Counted from the stretch's first letter, positions 21,612 to 31,290 are shown. The stretch is DNA of 64,000 nucleotides from CAIKMD01 sp963729935 (GCA_963729935.1 CAVSPW010000010.1:1-64000); one strand, 5' to 3'. Notes: generated by a model from the sequence alone, not told the origin. Translations and numbers: made by a program.

Positions 21612-22810
21612 TCTCGGTCGAAGAGGCGCAACAGCGGCTGATCGCGAAGATCGCGCCCTTGGGCGCCGAGCAGGTGTCGCTGACCGAAGCGCTCGGCCGG
21701 GTCCTGGCCGAGGATGTGGTGGCGCGGCGCACCCAGCCGCCCTGGGATGTCTCGGCGATGGATGGCTATGCCGTCCGCGCGGCCGATGTCGCCCAAGTGC
21801 CGGTGAAATTGAAGGTCGCCGGCGCGGTGCCGGCGGGTCAGGCCTATGCCGGCGCGGTCAAGCCGGGCGAGGCGGTGCGCATCTTCACCGGCGCGCCGGT
21901 CCCGGAAGGCGCCGATTGCATCGTCATTCAAGAGGACACCGAGCGCCAAGGCGAACTCGTCGAGGTGCGCGAGGGCGCGCCCAAGGGCCGCTATGTCAGG
22001 CCCGCGGGCCTCGATTTCCGCGCCGGCGAGGTCGGGCTGAAAGCGGGCCGGCGCTTGTCGCCCTCCGATGTCGGCTTTGCCGCGGCGATGAACCGGCCCT
22101 GGCTCCTTGTGCATCGCCGGCCGCGCGTCGCCATCCTTCCCACCGGCGACGAAGTCGTCATGCCGGGCGATCCGGTCGGCCCCCATCAGATCGTGTCCTC
22201 GAACGGGATCGCATTGGCGGCCTTGGTCACCGCTTGCGGCGGCGTGCCGGTGCATCTGGCGATCGCGCCCGACGACAACAGCGCGCTGCAACGCATCGCC
22301 GCGGGCGCGACGGGCGCCGATCTTCTCCTCACCACGGGCGGCGCCTCGGTCGGCGATCATGACCTGGTGCGCGACGCCTTAGGCGCTTCGGGTCTCGCGC
22401 TCGATTTCTGGACCGTCGCGATGCGGCCGGGCAAGCCGCTGATGGTCGGGCGCTACAAGGACACGCCGATGATCGGCCTGCCCGGCAATCCGGTCTCGAC
22501 GCTCGTGTGCGGCTTGCTCTTTGCAAAGCCCGCCATGGCCAAGATGTCGGGCATCGCCGAGGTGTTCGAAGCCCCTGCCCGCGCCCGGCTCAAGATCCCG
22601 CTCGAGACCAATGACCGCAGACAGGATTATCTGCGCGCGACCTTGAGCCGCGCCGCCGATGGCGTGCTCGAAGCCGAGCCCTTCAAGAAGCAGGACAGTT
22701 CGATGATCTCGCTTCTGGCGCGCGCCGATTGCCTCGTCATCCGCGCGCCGCACGCCCCGCCGGCCAAAGCCGGCGACTGGGTCGAGATCGTCATCCTCGC
22801 CTCGTCCTGA
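21608..22810 (+). CDS. moeA: Molybdopterin molybdenumtransferase MoeA
   Basis: A 400-residue enzyme that inserts molybdate into adenylylated molybdopterin. Motifs: PPWDVSAMDGYAVRAAD, RIFTGAPVPEGADCIVIQED, ILPTGDEVV, SSNGIALAALV, LTTGGASVGDHDLV, MRPGKPLMVG and IGLPGNPVSTLV. It starts within the moaC stop (4-bp overlap) and is the last gene of the trpG-to-moeA run. The lexA promoter region follows. Confidence 0.96.
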   Translation: MISVEEAQQRLIAKIAPLGAEQVSLTEALGRVLAEDVVARRTQPPWDVSAMDGYAVRAADVAQVPVKLKVAGAVPAGQAYAGAVKPGEAVRIFTGAPVPEGADCIVIQEDTERQGELVEVREGAPKGRYVRPAGLDFRAGEVGLKAGRRLSPSDVGFAAAMNRPWLLVHRRPRVAILPTGDEVVMPGDPVGPHQIVSSNGIALAALVTACGGVPVHLAIAPDDNSALQRIAAGATGADLLLTTGGASVGDHDLVRDALGASGLALDFWTVAMRPGKPLMVGRYKDTPMIGLPGNPVSTLVCGLLFAKPAMAKMSGIAEVFEAPARARLKIPLETNDRRQDYLRATLSRAADGVLEAEPFKKQDSSMISLLARADCLVIRAPHAPPAKAGDWVEIVILASS

Positions 22811-22869
22811 GCGGATCCCACCCGAATCTGGCTTGAAGCGGAACGTCAAGGCGCTTGACTTGCCGCCCG

Positions 22870-22884
22870 GAACCAAACTAGAAC
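22870..22884. promoter_or_regulatory. LexA operator (SOS box), GAAC-N7-GAAC
   Basis: GAAC at 22870-22873 and GAAC at 22881-22884 are separated by exactly 7 bases. This is the reverse complement of the direct-repeat SOS box GTTC-N7-GTTC known for alphaproteobacterial LexA. It lies 73 bp upstream of the lexA start, as expected for autoregulation. Confidence 0.88.
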
Positions 22885-22894
22885 ATCCACAGAC

Positions 22895-22909
22895 GTTTTG
22901 GTTTTGTTC
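22895..22909. promoter_or_regulatory. Second, degenerate SOS box, GTTT-N7-GTTC
   Basis: GTTT at 22895-22898 and GTTC at 22906-22909 have the right 7-base spacing but one mismatch to GTTC-N7-GTTC. The site is in the orientation opposite to the box at 22870. A weak second LexA site would tighten autoregulation. Chance is possible. Confidence 0.5.
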
Positions 22910-22956
22910 CGGCCCTTTGGGGTCGGCTCACCTTCCGCAAAGGCCCGGGGATCCGC

Positions 22957-23673
22957 ATGCTGACACGCAAACAACATGAGCTGCTGCTATTCATCAACCG
23001 AAGGTTGGCGGAAGGCGGCGTCTCCCCTTCCTTCGAGGAAATGAAGGACGCGCTCCACCTCAAATCGAAATCCGGCATTCACCGCTTGATCAGCGGGCTC
23101 GAAGAGCGCGGCTTCATTCGCCGGCTCGCGCACCGCGCCCGCGCGCTCGAAGTGGTCAAACTGCCCGAGGAAACCTCGGTCGCGGCACGCCGCGGCGGCG
23201 CGCCTTCCGATCGCAGCCGCTTCTCGCCCACGATCATCCGCGGCGACTTCAAGGGAGGCCTCGCCGGGGCTGGCGCGGCCAATGCCAATGAAGCGGTCGA
23301 GTTGCCGCTTTACGGGCGGATCGCCGCCGGCACGCCGATCGAGGCGCTTCGGGATGCCAGCAATTCGGTGGCGGTGCCGCCGACCATGATCGGCACCGGC
23401 GAGCATTACGCGCTCGAAGTCGCCGGCGACAGCATGATCGATGCCGGAATCATGGATGGCGACACCGTGCTCATCCAGAAATGCGACGTCGCCGACAATG
23501 GCGCGATCGTCGTGGCGCTGGTCGACAACAACGAAGTGACCTTGAAGCGCCTGCGCAAGCGCGGCGATTCAATCGCCCTCGAGCCCGCCAACAAATCCTA
23601 CGAGACCCGCATCTTCGGCCCCGACCGCGTCAAGGTTCAGGGCAAGCTGGTCGGGCTGATGCGGCGGTATTGA
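22957..23673 (+). CDS. lexA: SOS transcriptional repressor LexA
   Basis: A 238-residue repressor-protease. The N-terminal winged helix begins [17 protein letters not shown], with the recognition region [17 protein letters not shown] (about 38-53). A linker longer than in E. coli LexA follows (about 70-112), as in other alphaproteobacteria. The self-cleavage bond is Ala124-Gly125 in [11 protein letters not shown]. The catalytic dyad is Ser159 (GDSM) and Lys197 (VTLKR). All needed residues are present. Two SOS-box candidates lie just upstream. Confidence 0.97.
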   Translation: MLTRKQHELLLFINRRLAEGGVSPSFEEMKDALHLKSKSGIHRLISGLEERGFIRRLAHRARALEVVKLPEETSVAARRGGAPSDRSRFSPTIIRGDFKGGLAGAGAANANEAVELPLYGRIAAGTPIEALRDASNSVAVPPTMIGTGEHYALEVAGDSMIDAGIMDGDTVLIQKCDVADNGAIVVALVDNNEVTLKRLRKRGDSIALEPANKSYETRIFGPDRVKVQGKLVGLMRRY

Positions 23674-23707
23674 GCGCGACGTCGAGCGTCTCGCGGCGGA
23701 TGACGCG

Positions 23708-24022
23708 TCAGATGCCCAGATAGTGCCGGATCATCGGCCAATTGTAAGTCAGCCAGATCAGGATCGCGCCGAGGTTGATGGCGCCCGCGATAGGGCCGTG
23801 CCGGCGCTCGCCTTTGCTCATCATCTGCCAGGCGAGCACGCAGCCAAGGACGCCGAAGCCCAAGGGAATGAACGTCGCCTCGAGCCCGACCGGAATGCTC
23901 AACAGCGCGATCCCGCCGCAGATATAGGCCCACATCATCTGCGTCATGCGCTCCGAGCGCGCCTTGCGCTGGGCCTTCTCTTCGTCGGGGCCGGCGTTCG
24001 CCTTGGTGATCTCGTCGCTCAT
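23708..24022 (-). CDS. Small hypothetical membrane protein
   Basis: A 104-residue protein of unknown function. A charged N-terminus (about 1-33, rich in Glu and Lys) precedes three hydrophobic segments (about 34-52, 54-68 and 82-95). It is therefore predicted as a small inner-membrane protein. The ATG at 24022 is chosen because AGAGGAAG lies about 8 bases upstream; the longer in-frame reading to 24166 overlaps comEC coding sequence and is not protein-like. It directly follows comEC on the same strand (40 bp). I do not recognise a named family. Confidence 0.7.
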   Translation of the reverse strand: MSDEITKANAGPDEEKAQRKARSERMTQMMWAYICGGIALLSIPVGLEATFIPLGFGVLGCVLAWQMMSKGERRHGPIAGAINLGAILIWLTYNWPMIRHYLGI

Positions 24023-24062
24023 ACGCGTTCTTCCTCTTGAAGGCTTTCTTGCGGCCGCGACC

Positions 24063-26204
24063 CTAGTCCTTTGCTCGCTCAGTATAACGCGGCGACCAAG
24101 GCCGCTCGCCCTGCCATTCGCGCACCGTCTCGACGGTGATGCCCGACCGATCGAGCCAGACGGCATGTCCGCCCGCCCGAAAGGTATCGATCCGGTCGAT
24201 CACGCGCGCGCCGTGGCATGAGCGATGGGCGGCGACCGGGCTCACCACCAAATCAGCCGCGCGGCAATCCTCCGGCAGCGCCGCGCCGTCGCGGATGAGC
24301 GCGACGGTCTGCCCATGCGCGCGATAGAAGCACCCTTCGGCGTCGCATTGTAACGCGCCCGCCGCCGCCTCGCCGGCCTCGGGCCAGGCGGGTGCCAATG
24401 TCGCGGCCGCGCGCCGCGTCCACACATCCGCGATCATCGCCGCGCCGCGCGCGGTCGAGGGCACATAGCTGCCGTCGGGCGCGCGCACCGCGATCAGCCG
24501 CATATCGCCTGAAATCAGCAGATCGGGCGCGCGCGCCGCGACCAAAGTGAAAAAACCGAGCGCGATCGGCGCGAGCCCCCACCAGCGCCAGCGACCGAGC
24601 CAGATGCAAAGCCACAACCCGCCGATCGCGATGAGGCCAAGCCCCGCCGCCGAGAGACTGGGAACATGTATCACCGCACCCGGCCAGGCGGTGACCTGAT
24701 GGCCGATCCAGGAAATCGCATCGATGCCCGTCGCCATCGGCACGAGCGCAAGCTTCTCCAATCCCAACGGCATCAGCAGACAGGAAAGAATTCCCCAGGG
24801 CATGACCCAAAAGCCGGTGATCGGCACGGCCAGCGCATTGGCGATCACCGAATAGATCGGAAAGCGGTTGAAATGATAGATCGTGAAGGGGGCGGTCGCG
24901 GCCGTCGTCACCATCGTGGTGAAGGCGAGACCCAGCACATAGAGTCCGGCGCGGCGCAACACCCCCGCATCGCGATGCCAGGCGCTCAGGCGCGGCCGCA
25001 TCGCCTCGTAAAAGGCGATGAGGCAGGCGACCGACGAGAACGACATCTGGAAGCTCGGCCCTGCCGCCGCATCCGGCGTCATCAGCATCACAACAACGGC
25101 CGCCACGGCGATGGCGCGCGGCGAGATGCTGATGCGGTCGACCAAGGTCGCAAGCAGCACCAAGCCCACCATCACGAAGGCGCGGCGCGAGGAAACCGTC
25201 GCGCCCGAAAGGAGGAGATAGAAAAAGATGACGAAAAGCGCCCCGACGGCGGCGAATTTCTTGATCGGATAATTGAGCGCCAAGCGCGGGATCAGCGCCA
25301 GCAGCGCACGCAAGGCGAAGAATGCGATCCCCGCGACGAGGCCCATGTGGAGCCCCGATATGACGAGGATATGCGCAAGGCCCGCGTCGCGGAATGCCGC
25401 CACATCGTCCGGCGCGATCGCCCGCGTCTCGCCGACGATCATTGCGGTCGCAATCGCGCCCGAACGGTGGGGCAAGGCCGCGCTGATGCGGTGGGCGACG
25501 GCGTCGCGCAACGCCTCGACCCCTTGGCGCCAGGCGCCGGGCGCTTGGCCTTCCGGTGGCTCGACCGATCGGACGCCGCCCAGGGCATAGCCGACCGCGC
25601 CCAAGCGATCGAACCACGCGCGGCGCTCGAAATCATAGGCGCCGGGCATCGAAGGCGCGGGCGGCGGCATCAGCACGGCGCGCAGGCTGACCCAATCGCC
25701 GGGCGCGACGCCGGGATCGCCGCGCCGCAGCCGCACGCGCAGACGCGCCGGAAGACGCTGCGCGTCGAGAGCGCCGGTTCTGCGGTCGAGGATTTCCGAG
25801 GGCGCGATCACGAGCCGCGCGCCCTGGGGCAGCGGATCGACCGAGACCAGCCGCCCGGTAATGATAGCGGGCCCAAGCCGGTGCTCCAGCACCGGCGCGG
25901 CAACCATCCAGGCCTGAAACTGCGCAGCACCAAAGCCCAGGGCCAAGGCAAGCACGGCACCGGCTACCGTCAGATCGATCCGCGCGCGCCAAGACGCGAG
26001 CATCGCGAACGCGGCGGCCAGCAACATGCCGGCGCCGATCCACCAAGCCGGTTCGCTCGACAGCGAGAAATAGGCGCCGACGCCGATCCCCATCAGCACC
26101 GGGAACCACAGGGCCCAGCGCTCGCGCTCGGCCAGGAAACGCGCGGCGAGCGGCGCCAGGAAAGCCAGCCTCGTTTCGCTGGCGATGTCGGCAGCCGAGA
26201 ACAT
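24063..26204 (-). CDS. ComEC/Rec2 family competence-type membrane protein
   Basis: A 713-residue polytopic membrane protein. Hydrophobic segments fill about 34-52, 57-110 and then 255-560. The DUF4131-like soluble part lies between (ITGRLVSVDPLPQGARLV). The ComEC channel domain shows LAHILVISGLHMGLVAGI and LSGATVSSRRAFVMVGLVLLA. The C-terminal part (about 580-713) stands where a metallo-beta-lactamase domain often sits, but no HxHxDH motif is visible, as in many alphaproteobacterial forms. ComEC moves single-stranded DNA across the inner membrane during uptake. Without other competence genes in view, transformation cannot be claimed. Confidence 0.88.
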   Translation of the reverse strand: MFSAADIASETRLAFLAPLAARFLAERERWALWFPVLMGIGVGAYFSLSSEPAWWIGAGMLLAAAFAMLASWRARIDLTVAGAVLALALGFGAAQFQAWMVAAPVLEHRLGPAIITGRLVSVDPLPQGARLVIAPSEILDRRTGALDAQRLPARLRVRLRRGDPGVAPGDWVSLRAVLMPPPAPSMPGAYDFERRAWFDRLGAVGYALGGVRSVEPPEGQAPGAWRQGVEALRDAVAHRISAALPHRSGAIATAMIVGETRAIAPDDVAAFRDAGLAHILVISGLHMGLVAGIAFFALRALLALIPRLALNYPIKKFAAVGALFVIFFYLLLSGATVSSRRAFVMVGLVLLATLVDRISISPRAIAVAAVVVMLMTPDAAAGPSFQMSFSSVACLIAFYEAMRPRLSAWHRDAGVLRRAGLYVLGLAFTTMVTTAATAPFTIYHFNRFPIYSVIANALAVPITGFWVMPWGILSCLLMPLGLEKLALVPMATGIDAISWIGHQVTAWPGAVIHVPSLSAAGLGLIAIGGLWLCIWLGRWRWWGLAPIALGFFTLVAARAPDLLISGDMRLIAVRAPDGSYVPSTARGAAMIADVWTRRAAATLAPAWPEAGEAAAGALQCDAEGCFYRAHGQTVALIRDGAALPEDCRAADLVVSPVAAHRSCHGARVIDRIDTFRAGGHAVWLDRSGITVETVREWQGERPWSPRYTERAKD

Positions 26205-26311
26205 CCAATCAGTCTAATCCGCCCGTCGCGGGAATGCTCGCGCTTCGCCGGACCGCTCCCGGACGGGGCCCGCCATGACGGGGCCGGACGGATGTGCTAC
26301 ACCGCGCGGCC

Positions 26312-27709
26312 ATGAGTGTAACCGTTCGCTTCGCCCCCTCGCCCACCGGCTTTCTGCATATCGGCGGCGCGCGCACGGCGCTCTTCAACTGGCTCTTCGC
26401 CCGGCACCATGGCGGGAAGTTTCTCTTGCGCATCGAAGACACCGACCGCGCGCGCTCGACCGCGGAAGCCGTCGGCGCGATCATCGACGGACTGCGCTGG
26501 CTTGGGCTCGACTGGGACGGCGAGATCGTGATGCAATCGGCGTGCGTCCGGCGCCACGCCGAGCTCGCGCGTCGGCTGCTCGCGGAGGGCAGCGCCTATC
26601 ATTGCTATTGCACGCCGCGAGAGCTCGAAGCGATGCGCGCGAAAGCGCGCGCCGAGGGCCGGTCGGTGCGGTATGACGGCACCTGGCGCGACCGCGACCC
26701 GAAGGAGGCGCCGCCGGGTGTTCCGCCCGTCATTCGCCTCAAGGCGCCGCAAGAAGGCGAGACCGTGATCGAGGATCGCGTCCAAGGACGCGTCGTCGTC
26801 GCCAATGCGCAGCTCGACGATCTCATCCTCCTGCGCGCCGACGGCACGCCGACCTATAATCTCTCCGTCGTCGCCGACGATCACGACATGGGCATCAGCC
26901 ACGTGATCCGCGGCGACGATCATCTGAACAACGCCTTCCGCCAGACCCAGATCTATCGTGCGCTGAAATGGGACGCGCCCGGATTCGCCCATGTGCCGCT
27001 CATTCACGGCCCCGATGGCGCGAAACTCTCGAAACGCCACGGCGCCCTAGGTGTCGATGCCTATCGCGAGATGGGCTATCTGCCGGAAGCGTTGCGCAAC
27101 TACTTGCTGCGTCTCGGCTGGAGCCACGGCGATGCCGAGATCATCGGGACGCCACAGGCGGTCGAATGGTTCGAGCTCGACGCCATCGGCCGCGCGCCCG
27201 CGCGATTCGATTTCGTGAAGCTCGGCAGTCTCAATGCCCATTACTTGCGCGAGACCGAGGATGGGCGGCTCGCGGAGCTGGTCACGCCCTTCTTGGAGCG
27301 CGCGCTCGGCCGCAGCCTCGATCCGGTCGCGCGCGCCCGGCTTCCGGCGGCGATTCCGGGACTGAAGTCCCGTGCCAAGACGCTTGCAGAACTCTCAGAC
27401 ATCGCACAGTTTTATGTCGCGCGGCGGCCAATCCCGATCGACGACAAGGCGAAAGCGCTGCTGGCACCGGCCAAGCCGCTCCTCCACGCGCTGGCGGCAG
27501 CCTTGGAAGCGACGCCGTGGAATGCCGGCGCGCTCGAGGAGGCGACGCGCGGCTTTGCCGAGGCGCGCGGCCTCAAACTCGGCGCCGCCGCCCAGCCCTT
27601 GCGCGCGGCCATGACCGGGAGCAGCGCCTCGCCGCCGATCTTCGCGGTGATGGAGGTGCTCGGCCGCGAAGAATCTCTCGCCCGTCTCGCAGATGCGTCT
27701 GACGGATAA
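26312..27709 (+). CDS. gltX: Glutamyl-tRNA synthetase
   Basis: A 465-residue class I aminoacyl-tRNA synthetase. The signature HIGH-type motif is [19 protein letters not shown] at about 10-28 and the KMSKS-type loop is KLSKR at 238-242. The start at 26312 is preferred over the in-frame ATG at 26294 because [12 protein letters not shown] is the family N-terminus. Many alphaproteobacteria carry two GltX paralogues, one of which charges tRNA-Gln for transamidation; which one this is cannot be told by eye. It is divergent from comEC (107 bp apart). Confidence 0.94.
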   Translation: MSVTVRFAPSPTGFLHIGGARTALFNWLFARHHGGKFLLRIEDTDRARSTAEAVGAIIDGLRWLGLDWDGEIVMQSACVRRHAELARRLLAEGSAYHCYCTPRELEAMRAKARAEGRSVRYDGTWRDRDPKEAPPGVPPVIRLKAPQEGETVIEDRVQGRVVVANAQLDDLILLRADGTPTYNLSVVADDHDMGISHVIRGDDHLNNAFRQTQIYRALKWDAPGFAHVPLIHGPDGAKLSKRHGALGVDAYREMGYLPEALRNYLLRLGWSHGDAEIIGTPQAVEWFELDAIGRAPARFDFVKLGSLNAHYLRETEDGRLAELVTPFLERALGRSLDPVARARLPAAIPGLKSRAKTLAELSDIAQFYVARRPIPIDDKAKALLAPAKPLLHALAAALEATPWNAGALEEATRGFAEARGLKLGAAAQPLRAAMTGSSASPPIFAVMEVLGREESLARLADASDG

Positions 27710-27717
27710 GGGGCGAA

Positions 27718-27746
27718 TTGCCAAATTCAATGTGCCGATCTATTCT
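27718..27746 (+). promoter_or_regulatory. Candidate sigma-70 type promoter for gltA
   Basis: TTGCCA (27718-27723) and TATTCT (27741-27746) are separated by 17 bases, close to a housekeeping consensus, 54 bases before the gltA start. It lies just beyond the gltX stop. Confidence 0.5.
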
Positions 27747-27799
27747 GCCGATACCGTGGGATTTTGCGCTGCAGCATCGGCGCATCAGGAGGCGAAACG

Positions 27800-29113
27800 A
27801 TGGATAAAAAGTCCTCGAACCGGCAGACGGTGACGGTCACCGACAATGTAACGGGCAAATCCGCCGACCTGCCGCTCCTCTCGGGGACCATCGGCCCGCA
27901 AGTCGTCGATATCCGACGGCTCTATTCCGATCTCGGGCACTTCACCTTCGATCCCGGCTATACCGCGACCGGCAGTTGCGAATCGAAGATCACCTATATC
28001 GACGGCGATGTCGGCGAGTTGATGTATCGCGGCTATCCGATCGAGCAGCTGGCGGAAAAAAGCGATTTCCCCGAGGTGTGTTACCTTCTGCTGTACGGCG
28101 AATTGCCGACCCGCGATCAGAAAGAAACCTTCGTCCACGCCATCACGCATCACACCATGGTGCATGAGCAGCTCACCCGCTTCTTCCAGGGCTTCCGGCG
28201 CGATGCGCACCCGATGGCGGTGATGTGCGGCGTCGTCGGCGCGCTCTCGGCCTTCTATCATGATTCGACGGACATCGCCGACCCGCATCAGCGCATGGTC
28301 GCTTCTCACCGGCTGATCGCCAAGATGCCGACGATCGCGGCGATGGCCTATAAATACACGCTCGGCCAGCCCTTCATGTTCCCCAAGAACAAGCTGAGCT
28401 TCGCCGAAAACTTCCTGTACATGACCTTCGCCGTGCCTTGCGAGGAATACAAGGTCAGCCCGGTTCTGGCCAAGGCGATGGACAAGATCTTCATCCTGCA
28501 TGCCGATCACGAGCAGAACGCCTCGACTTCGACCGTTCGCCTCGCGGGTTCTTCGGGCGCCAATCCCTTCGCGTGCATCGCCGCCGGCATCGCCTCGCTC
28601 TGGGGACCGGCGCATGGCGGCGCCAACGAGGCCGTCCTCAAGATGCTGATGGAGATCGGCCACAAGGACCGCATCCCGGAATTCATCAAGCGCGCGAAAA
28701 ACAAGGACGACAGCTTCAAGCTGATGGGTTTCGGCCACCGCGTCTACAAGAACTACGATCCGCGCGCCGCCGTTCTGCGCGCCTGCTGCCACGAGGTGCT
28801 CGACGAGCTGGGCGTGCGCGACGAGCCGCTCCTCGATCTCGCGATGGAGCTCGAAAAGCTCGCGCTCAAGGACAGCTACTTCATCGAAAAGAAGCTCTAT
28901 CCCAACGTCGATTTCTATTCCGGCATCATCCTCAAGGCGATGGGATTCCCGACCTCGATGTTCACGGTCCTCTTCGCCATTGCGCGCACCGTCGGCTGGG
29001 TGGCGCAGTGGAACGAGATGATCGAGGATCCCAACCAGAAAATCGGACGCCCGCGTCAGCTCTATACCGGACCGGCGAAGCGGGACTACAAGGCGATCGG
29101 ACAGCGTGGCTAG
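27800..29113 (+). CDS. gltA: Citrate synthase
   Basis: A 437-residue type II citrate synthase that condenses oxaloacetate and acetyl-CoA at the entry of the TCA cycle. The start at 27800 has AGGAGG 7 bases upstream. Catalytic and substrate residues are seen in [11 protein letters not shown] (about 234-244), [12 protein letters not shown] (His272), GFGHRVYK (His313) and NVDFYSG (Asp371). The N-terminal beta-rich extension typical of Gram-negative hexameric enzymes is present ([18 protein letters not shown]). Length is normal. A small gene overlaps its 3' end. Confidence 0.97.
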   Translation: MDKKSSNRQTVTVTDNVTGKSADLPLLSGTIGPQVVDIRRLYSDLGHFTFDPGYTATGSCESKITYIDGDVGELMYRGYPIEQLAEKSDFPEVCYLLLYGELPTRDQKETFVHAITHHTMVHEQLTRFFQGFRRDAHPMAVMCGVVGALSAFYHDSTDIADPHQRMVASHRLIAKMPTIAAMAYKYTLGQPFMFPKNKLSFAENFLYMTFAVPCEEYKVSPVLAKAMDKIFILHADHEQNASTSTVRLAGSSGANPFACIAAGIASLWGPAHGGANEAVLKMLMEIGHKDRIPEFIKRAKNKDDSFKLMGFGHRVYKNYDPRAAVLRACCHEVLDELGVRDEPLLDLAMELEKLALKDSYFIEKKLYPNVDFYSGIILKAMGFPTSMFTVLFAIARTVGWVAQWNEMIEDPNQKIGRPRQLYTGPAKRDYKAIGQRG

Positions 29114-29303
29114 TCCGCGGCCCGATCACGGCGCCGACGGCGCGGGCACGCGGCGGCGCGTCTCGATTCAGACGCATGCGCCGCGCCCGCCGCGTGCCGC
29201 CAACGACAATCCGACGCCCTTGACGCATCGCCTCTATCGGATTCTTCCCCTGGCGGCGGCGCTGATCATTTTGCTGTGGGCGTTATGGGATCTCGGGCCC
29301 TGA
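29106..29303 (+). CDS. Small hypothetical protein with C-terminal membrane anchor
   Basis: A 65-residue frame from a GTG at 29106 that overlaps the end of gltA by 8 bp. It is basic and Pro/Arg-rich up to about residue 42 (with the motif AANDNP, common in small alphaproteobacterial proteins), then has a single hydrophobic segment ([18 protein letters not shown]). This composition and the overlap with gltA suggest a real small tail-anchored protein. No function is recognised. Confidence 0.5.
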   Translation: MASPRPDHGADGAGTRRRVSIQTHAPRPPRAANDNPTPLTHRLYRILPLAAALIILLWALWDLGP

Positions 29304-29363
29304 TCTGATCCCCGCGGACCGGCGGTTACTTTCGGTTAACCATATGGGCTTAGCCTTCGGCGC

Positions 29364-30245
29364 ATGACGGCGCCCAGCAACCCCTATCCCGCCCTTACGC
29401 GCGCGATCGATCCCGCGGTGCTGCACAGCATCCGCCAGGCCAGTGCCGCGACCTCGACCGATTTTGGCTTGCTGATGGCGCAGGCCGCGCAAGAGAGCGG
29501 CTTCCACGCCGATGCCAAATCATCGACCAGCAGCGCCGCCGGCCTGTTCCAATTCGTCGACAGCACCTGGCTCGACCTGGTCCACCGCTTCGGCGCCAAA
29601 TACGGCGTCGGCCAGATGGCGCAACAGATCACCGAGGACGGCAACGGCAAGCCCAGCGTGAGCGATCCGGGCTTGCGCAAAAAGATCCTCGCTTTGCGCA
29701 ACGATCCCGCGCTTTCGGCCGCGCTCGCCGGCGAATACACCAGGCTCAATCAAACACAGGTCGAGCAGGCGCTCGGCCACAAATTGCAGCGCGCCGACCT
29801 TTACATGGCGCATTTCCTCGGCGCTTCCGGCGCGACCGCCTTCCTGAAGGCGGTCGAGACCAAGGGCAACACGGTCGCGGCCGATCTTCTGCCCGAAGCC
29901 GCGGCGGCGAATCGGGCGGTCTTTTACGACGCGCGGACCGGAAAGCCACGCACGGTCGGCCAGATCTACCAAAGCTTGGCGAGCAAGATCGACACCGAGG
30001 CCAATGCGCTGGCCGGGCTCGGCCCCGCGCCTGCAGCCGATGCCGGCGCCGCCTCGCAAGGCGCCGCCATGGCGCTCTCCTCGGCCAGCCGCGGCCTCGA
30101 TTGGTCGGGCGTCAAACTCTCGCCGCAGCTTCTCGACATGCTCAACGTCGTGGCGCTCGCCGCGCTCAAAATGACCGAGAAGAACTCAGCCGCGCCCTAT
30201 TCGCCTGGGCCGCCACCGCCGCCGCGCGAACGCCATTCGATCTGA
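29364..30245 (+). CDS. Lytic transglycosylase-like (SLT fold) protein
   Basis: A 293-residue protein with a lysozyme-like fold. The putative catalytic Glu44 sits in MAQAAQESGFHADAKSS, followed by AAGLFQFVDSTWLDLV (about 58-73) and later ADLYMAHFLGASGA (about 145-158), the pattern of SLT-type murein transglycosylases. There is no clear signal peptide, so export, if any, is by another route, as for some flagellum-associated members. The C-terminal 70 residues are low-complexity Ala/Ser/Pro. It would cleave peptidoglycan strands. It stands alone between gltA and a convergent gene. Confidence 0.78.
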   Translation: MTAPSNPYPALTRAIDPAVLHSIRQASAATSTDFGLLMAQAAQESGFHADAKSSTSSAAGLFQFVDSTWLDLVHRFGAKYGVGQMAQQITEDGNGKPSVSDPGLRKKILALRNDPALSAALAGEYTRLNQTQVEQALGHKLQRADLYMAHFLGASGATAFLKAVETKGNTVAADLLPEAAAANRAVFYDARTGKPRTVGQIYQSLASKIDTEANALAGLGPAPAADAGAASQGAAMALSSASRGLDWSGVKLSPQLLDMLNVVALAALKMTEKNSAAPYSPGPPPPPRERHSI

Positions 30246-30296
30246 GCATTCGAGATTTGTTTCATCGACCGACGCGCGCTTGGCGCGGCGCCGCCG

Positions 30297-31286
30297 TCAC
30301 ATCGTCGGGGTTGCGTAGTAGACGATGTGATAGAGATGCTCGTAAGCGCCAAGCTTCGACCGGGAAAAATTTCCTTGCGCGTCGAAGGCCACGTCCGGCT
30401 GCGGACTCGGCGCATTCTGGCAGGTGATGTCGTCGCCGACGGCTTGCGTGCGCCGCGCGGCGCCGTTGGGAAAGAATTCGCGATCGAGCACGCAGCGGCT
30501 TGGATGCGGCAGCGCATTCGGGTGATCCTCGACGCCGTGGAAAAGCTTTCCACCATCCGCCAAGTAGCTGTAGCGGTAGGTCCCGTCGTAATCGACCTGG
30601 GGTGCCGCATCCCGGCGCTGCGTGGCAGCGGCGACCGGCCTTCCCTGCGCGTCGAGCGCGAAGACCGAGATCACGCGCTCGGCCCCCGAAGCGCCCGTAT
30701 AGGCGACGCGGACCGCGTCATCCGCATAAGTGTATGTGACCCGCGAGACCTCGCGTCCGTCGGGAAGCCGCGTCAGCGCGAGAAGCGGCCGGCCCGTGCT
30801 CGTGTTGACGATCGCGACGCTCTTCTCGATGCGCCCGTCGCGCGTCATGCTCGCGCCGATCAGCAAACCCTTGGCGTCATAGGCGAAGTCGGTCGTCTCG
30901 ACCGTCCCGGCCGCGTAATCGTTGCGCGCGATCTGCGCGATCTGCTTGCGTTCATTGTAGCGGTAAACGGCACGAAAGACGATTTGCGCGGTGAGGAGAT
31001 CGGTGTCGACCTCCTCGGCAGCCCGGCCGTCCTCGTAGAAGCGCGCGGTCGTCTCGCGGCTCGTCGCCAGCGAGCCGCGCCGGTCGCGAATGTCGAATTG
31101 GGCGCTCACTTCTTTCACGCGGCCGAGATACCCCATCGCCGACGCCGTGAACGGGACATTCTCGATCGGGAAAGCGAGATAGGATTCGAGCCAGATCCGG
31201 TCGCCGGAGGTAAATGCATCGGCCCGCGGCGGAAGGCCGGCGAAGGCGATCGCCGCGGCAAGAGAGAGGATCGCGAGGCGCGACAT
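30297..31286 (-). CDS. Secreted hypothetical protein
   Basis: A 329-residue protein with a Sec signal peptide (MSRLAILSLAAAIAFAGLPP, cleavage likely after ADA). The body is beta-rich and shows YD-repeat-like runs (DYDGTYRYSYLADGG, YTYADDAVRVAYTG, VYRYNERKQ), so it is probably periplasmic or surface exposed. The longer in-frame start at 31364 is rejected because the signal peptide begins at 31286 and the small upstream gene ends at 31291. I do not recognise the family. Confidence 0.7.
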   Translation of the reverse strand: MSRLAILSLAAAIAFAGLPPRADAFTSGDRIWLESYLAFPIENVPFTASAMGYLGRVKEVSAQFDIRDRRGSLATSRETTARFYEDGRAAEEVDTDLLTAQIVFRAVYRYNERKQIAQIARNDYAAGTVETTDFAYDAKGLLIGASMTRDGRIEKSVAIVNTSTGRPLLALTRLPDGREVSRVTYTYADDAVRVAYTGASGAERVISVFALDAQGRPVAAATQRRDAAPQVDYDGTYRYSYLADGGKLFHGVEDHPNALPHPSRCVLDREFFPNGAARRTQAVGDDITCQNAPSPQPDVAFDAQGNFSRSKLGAYEHLYHIVYYATPTM

Positions 31287-31290
31287 CGGA

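Noticed and set aside
29304..29363. GTTAACCAT before the transglycosylase gene as a CtrA site
   Set aside because: Only one half-site is present; the TTAA-N7-TTAA spacing is not met. Similar single half-sites occur before the CHASE2 gene.
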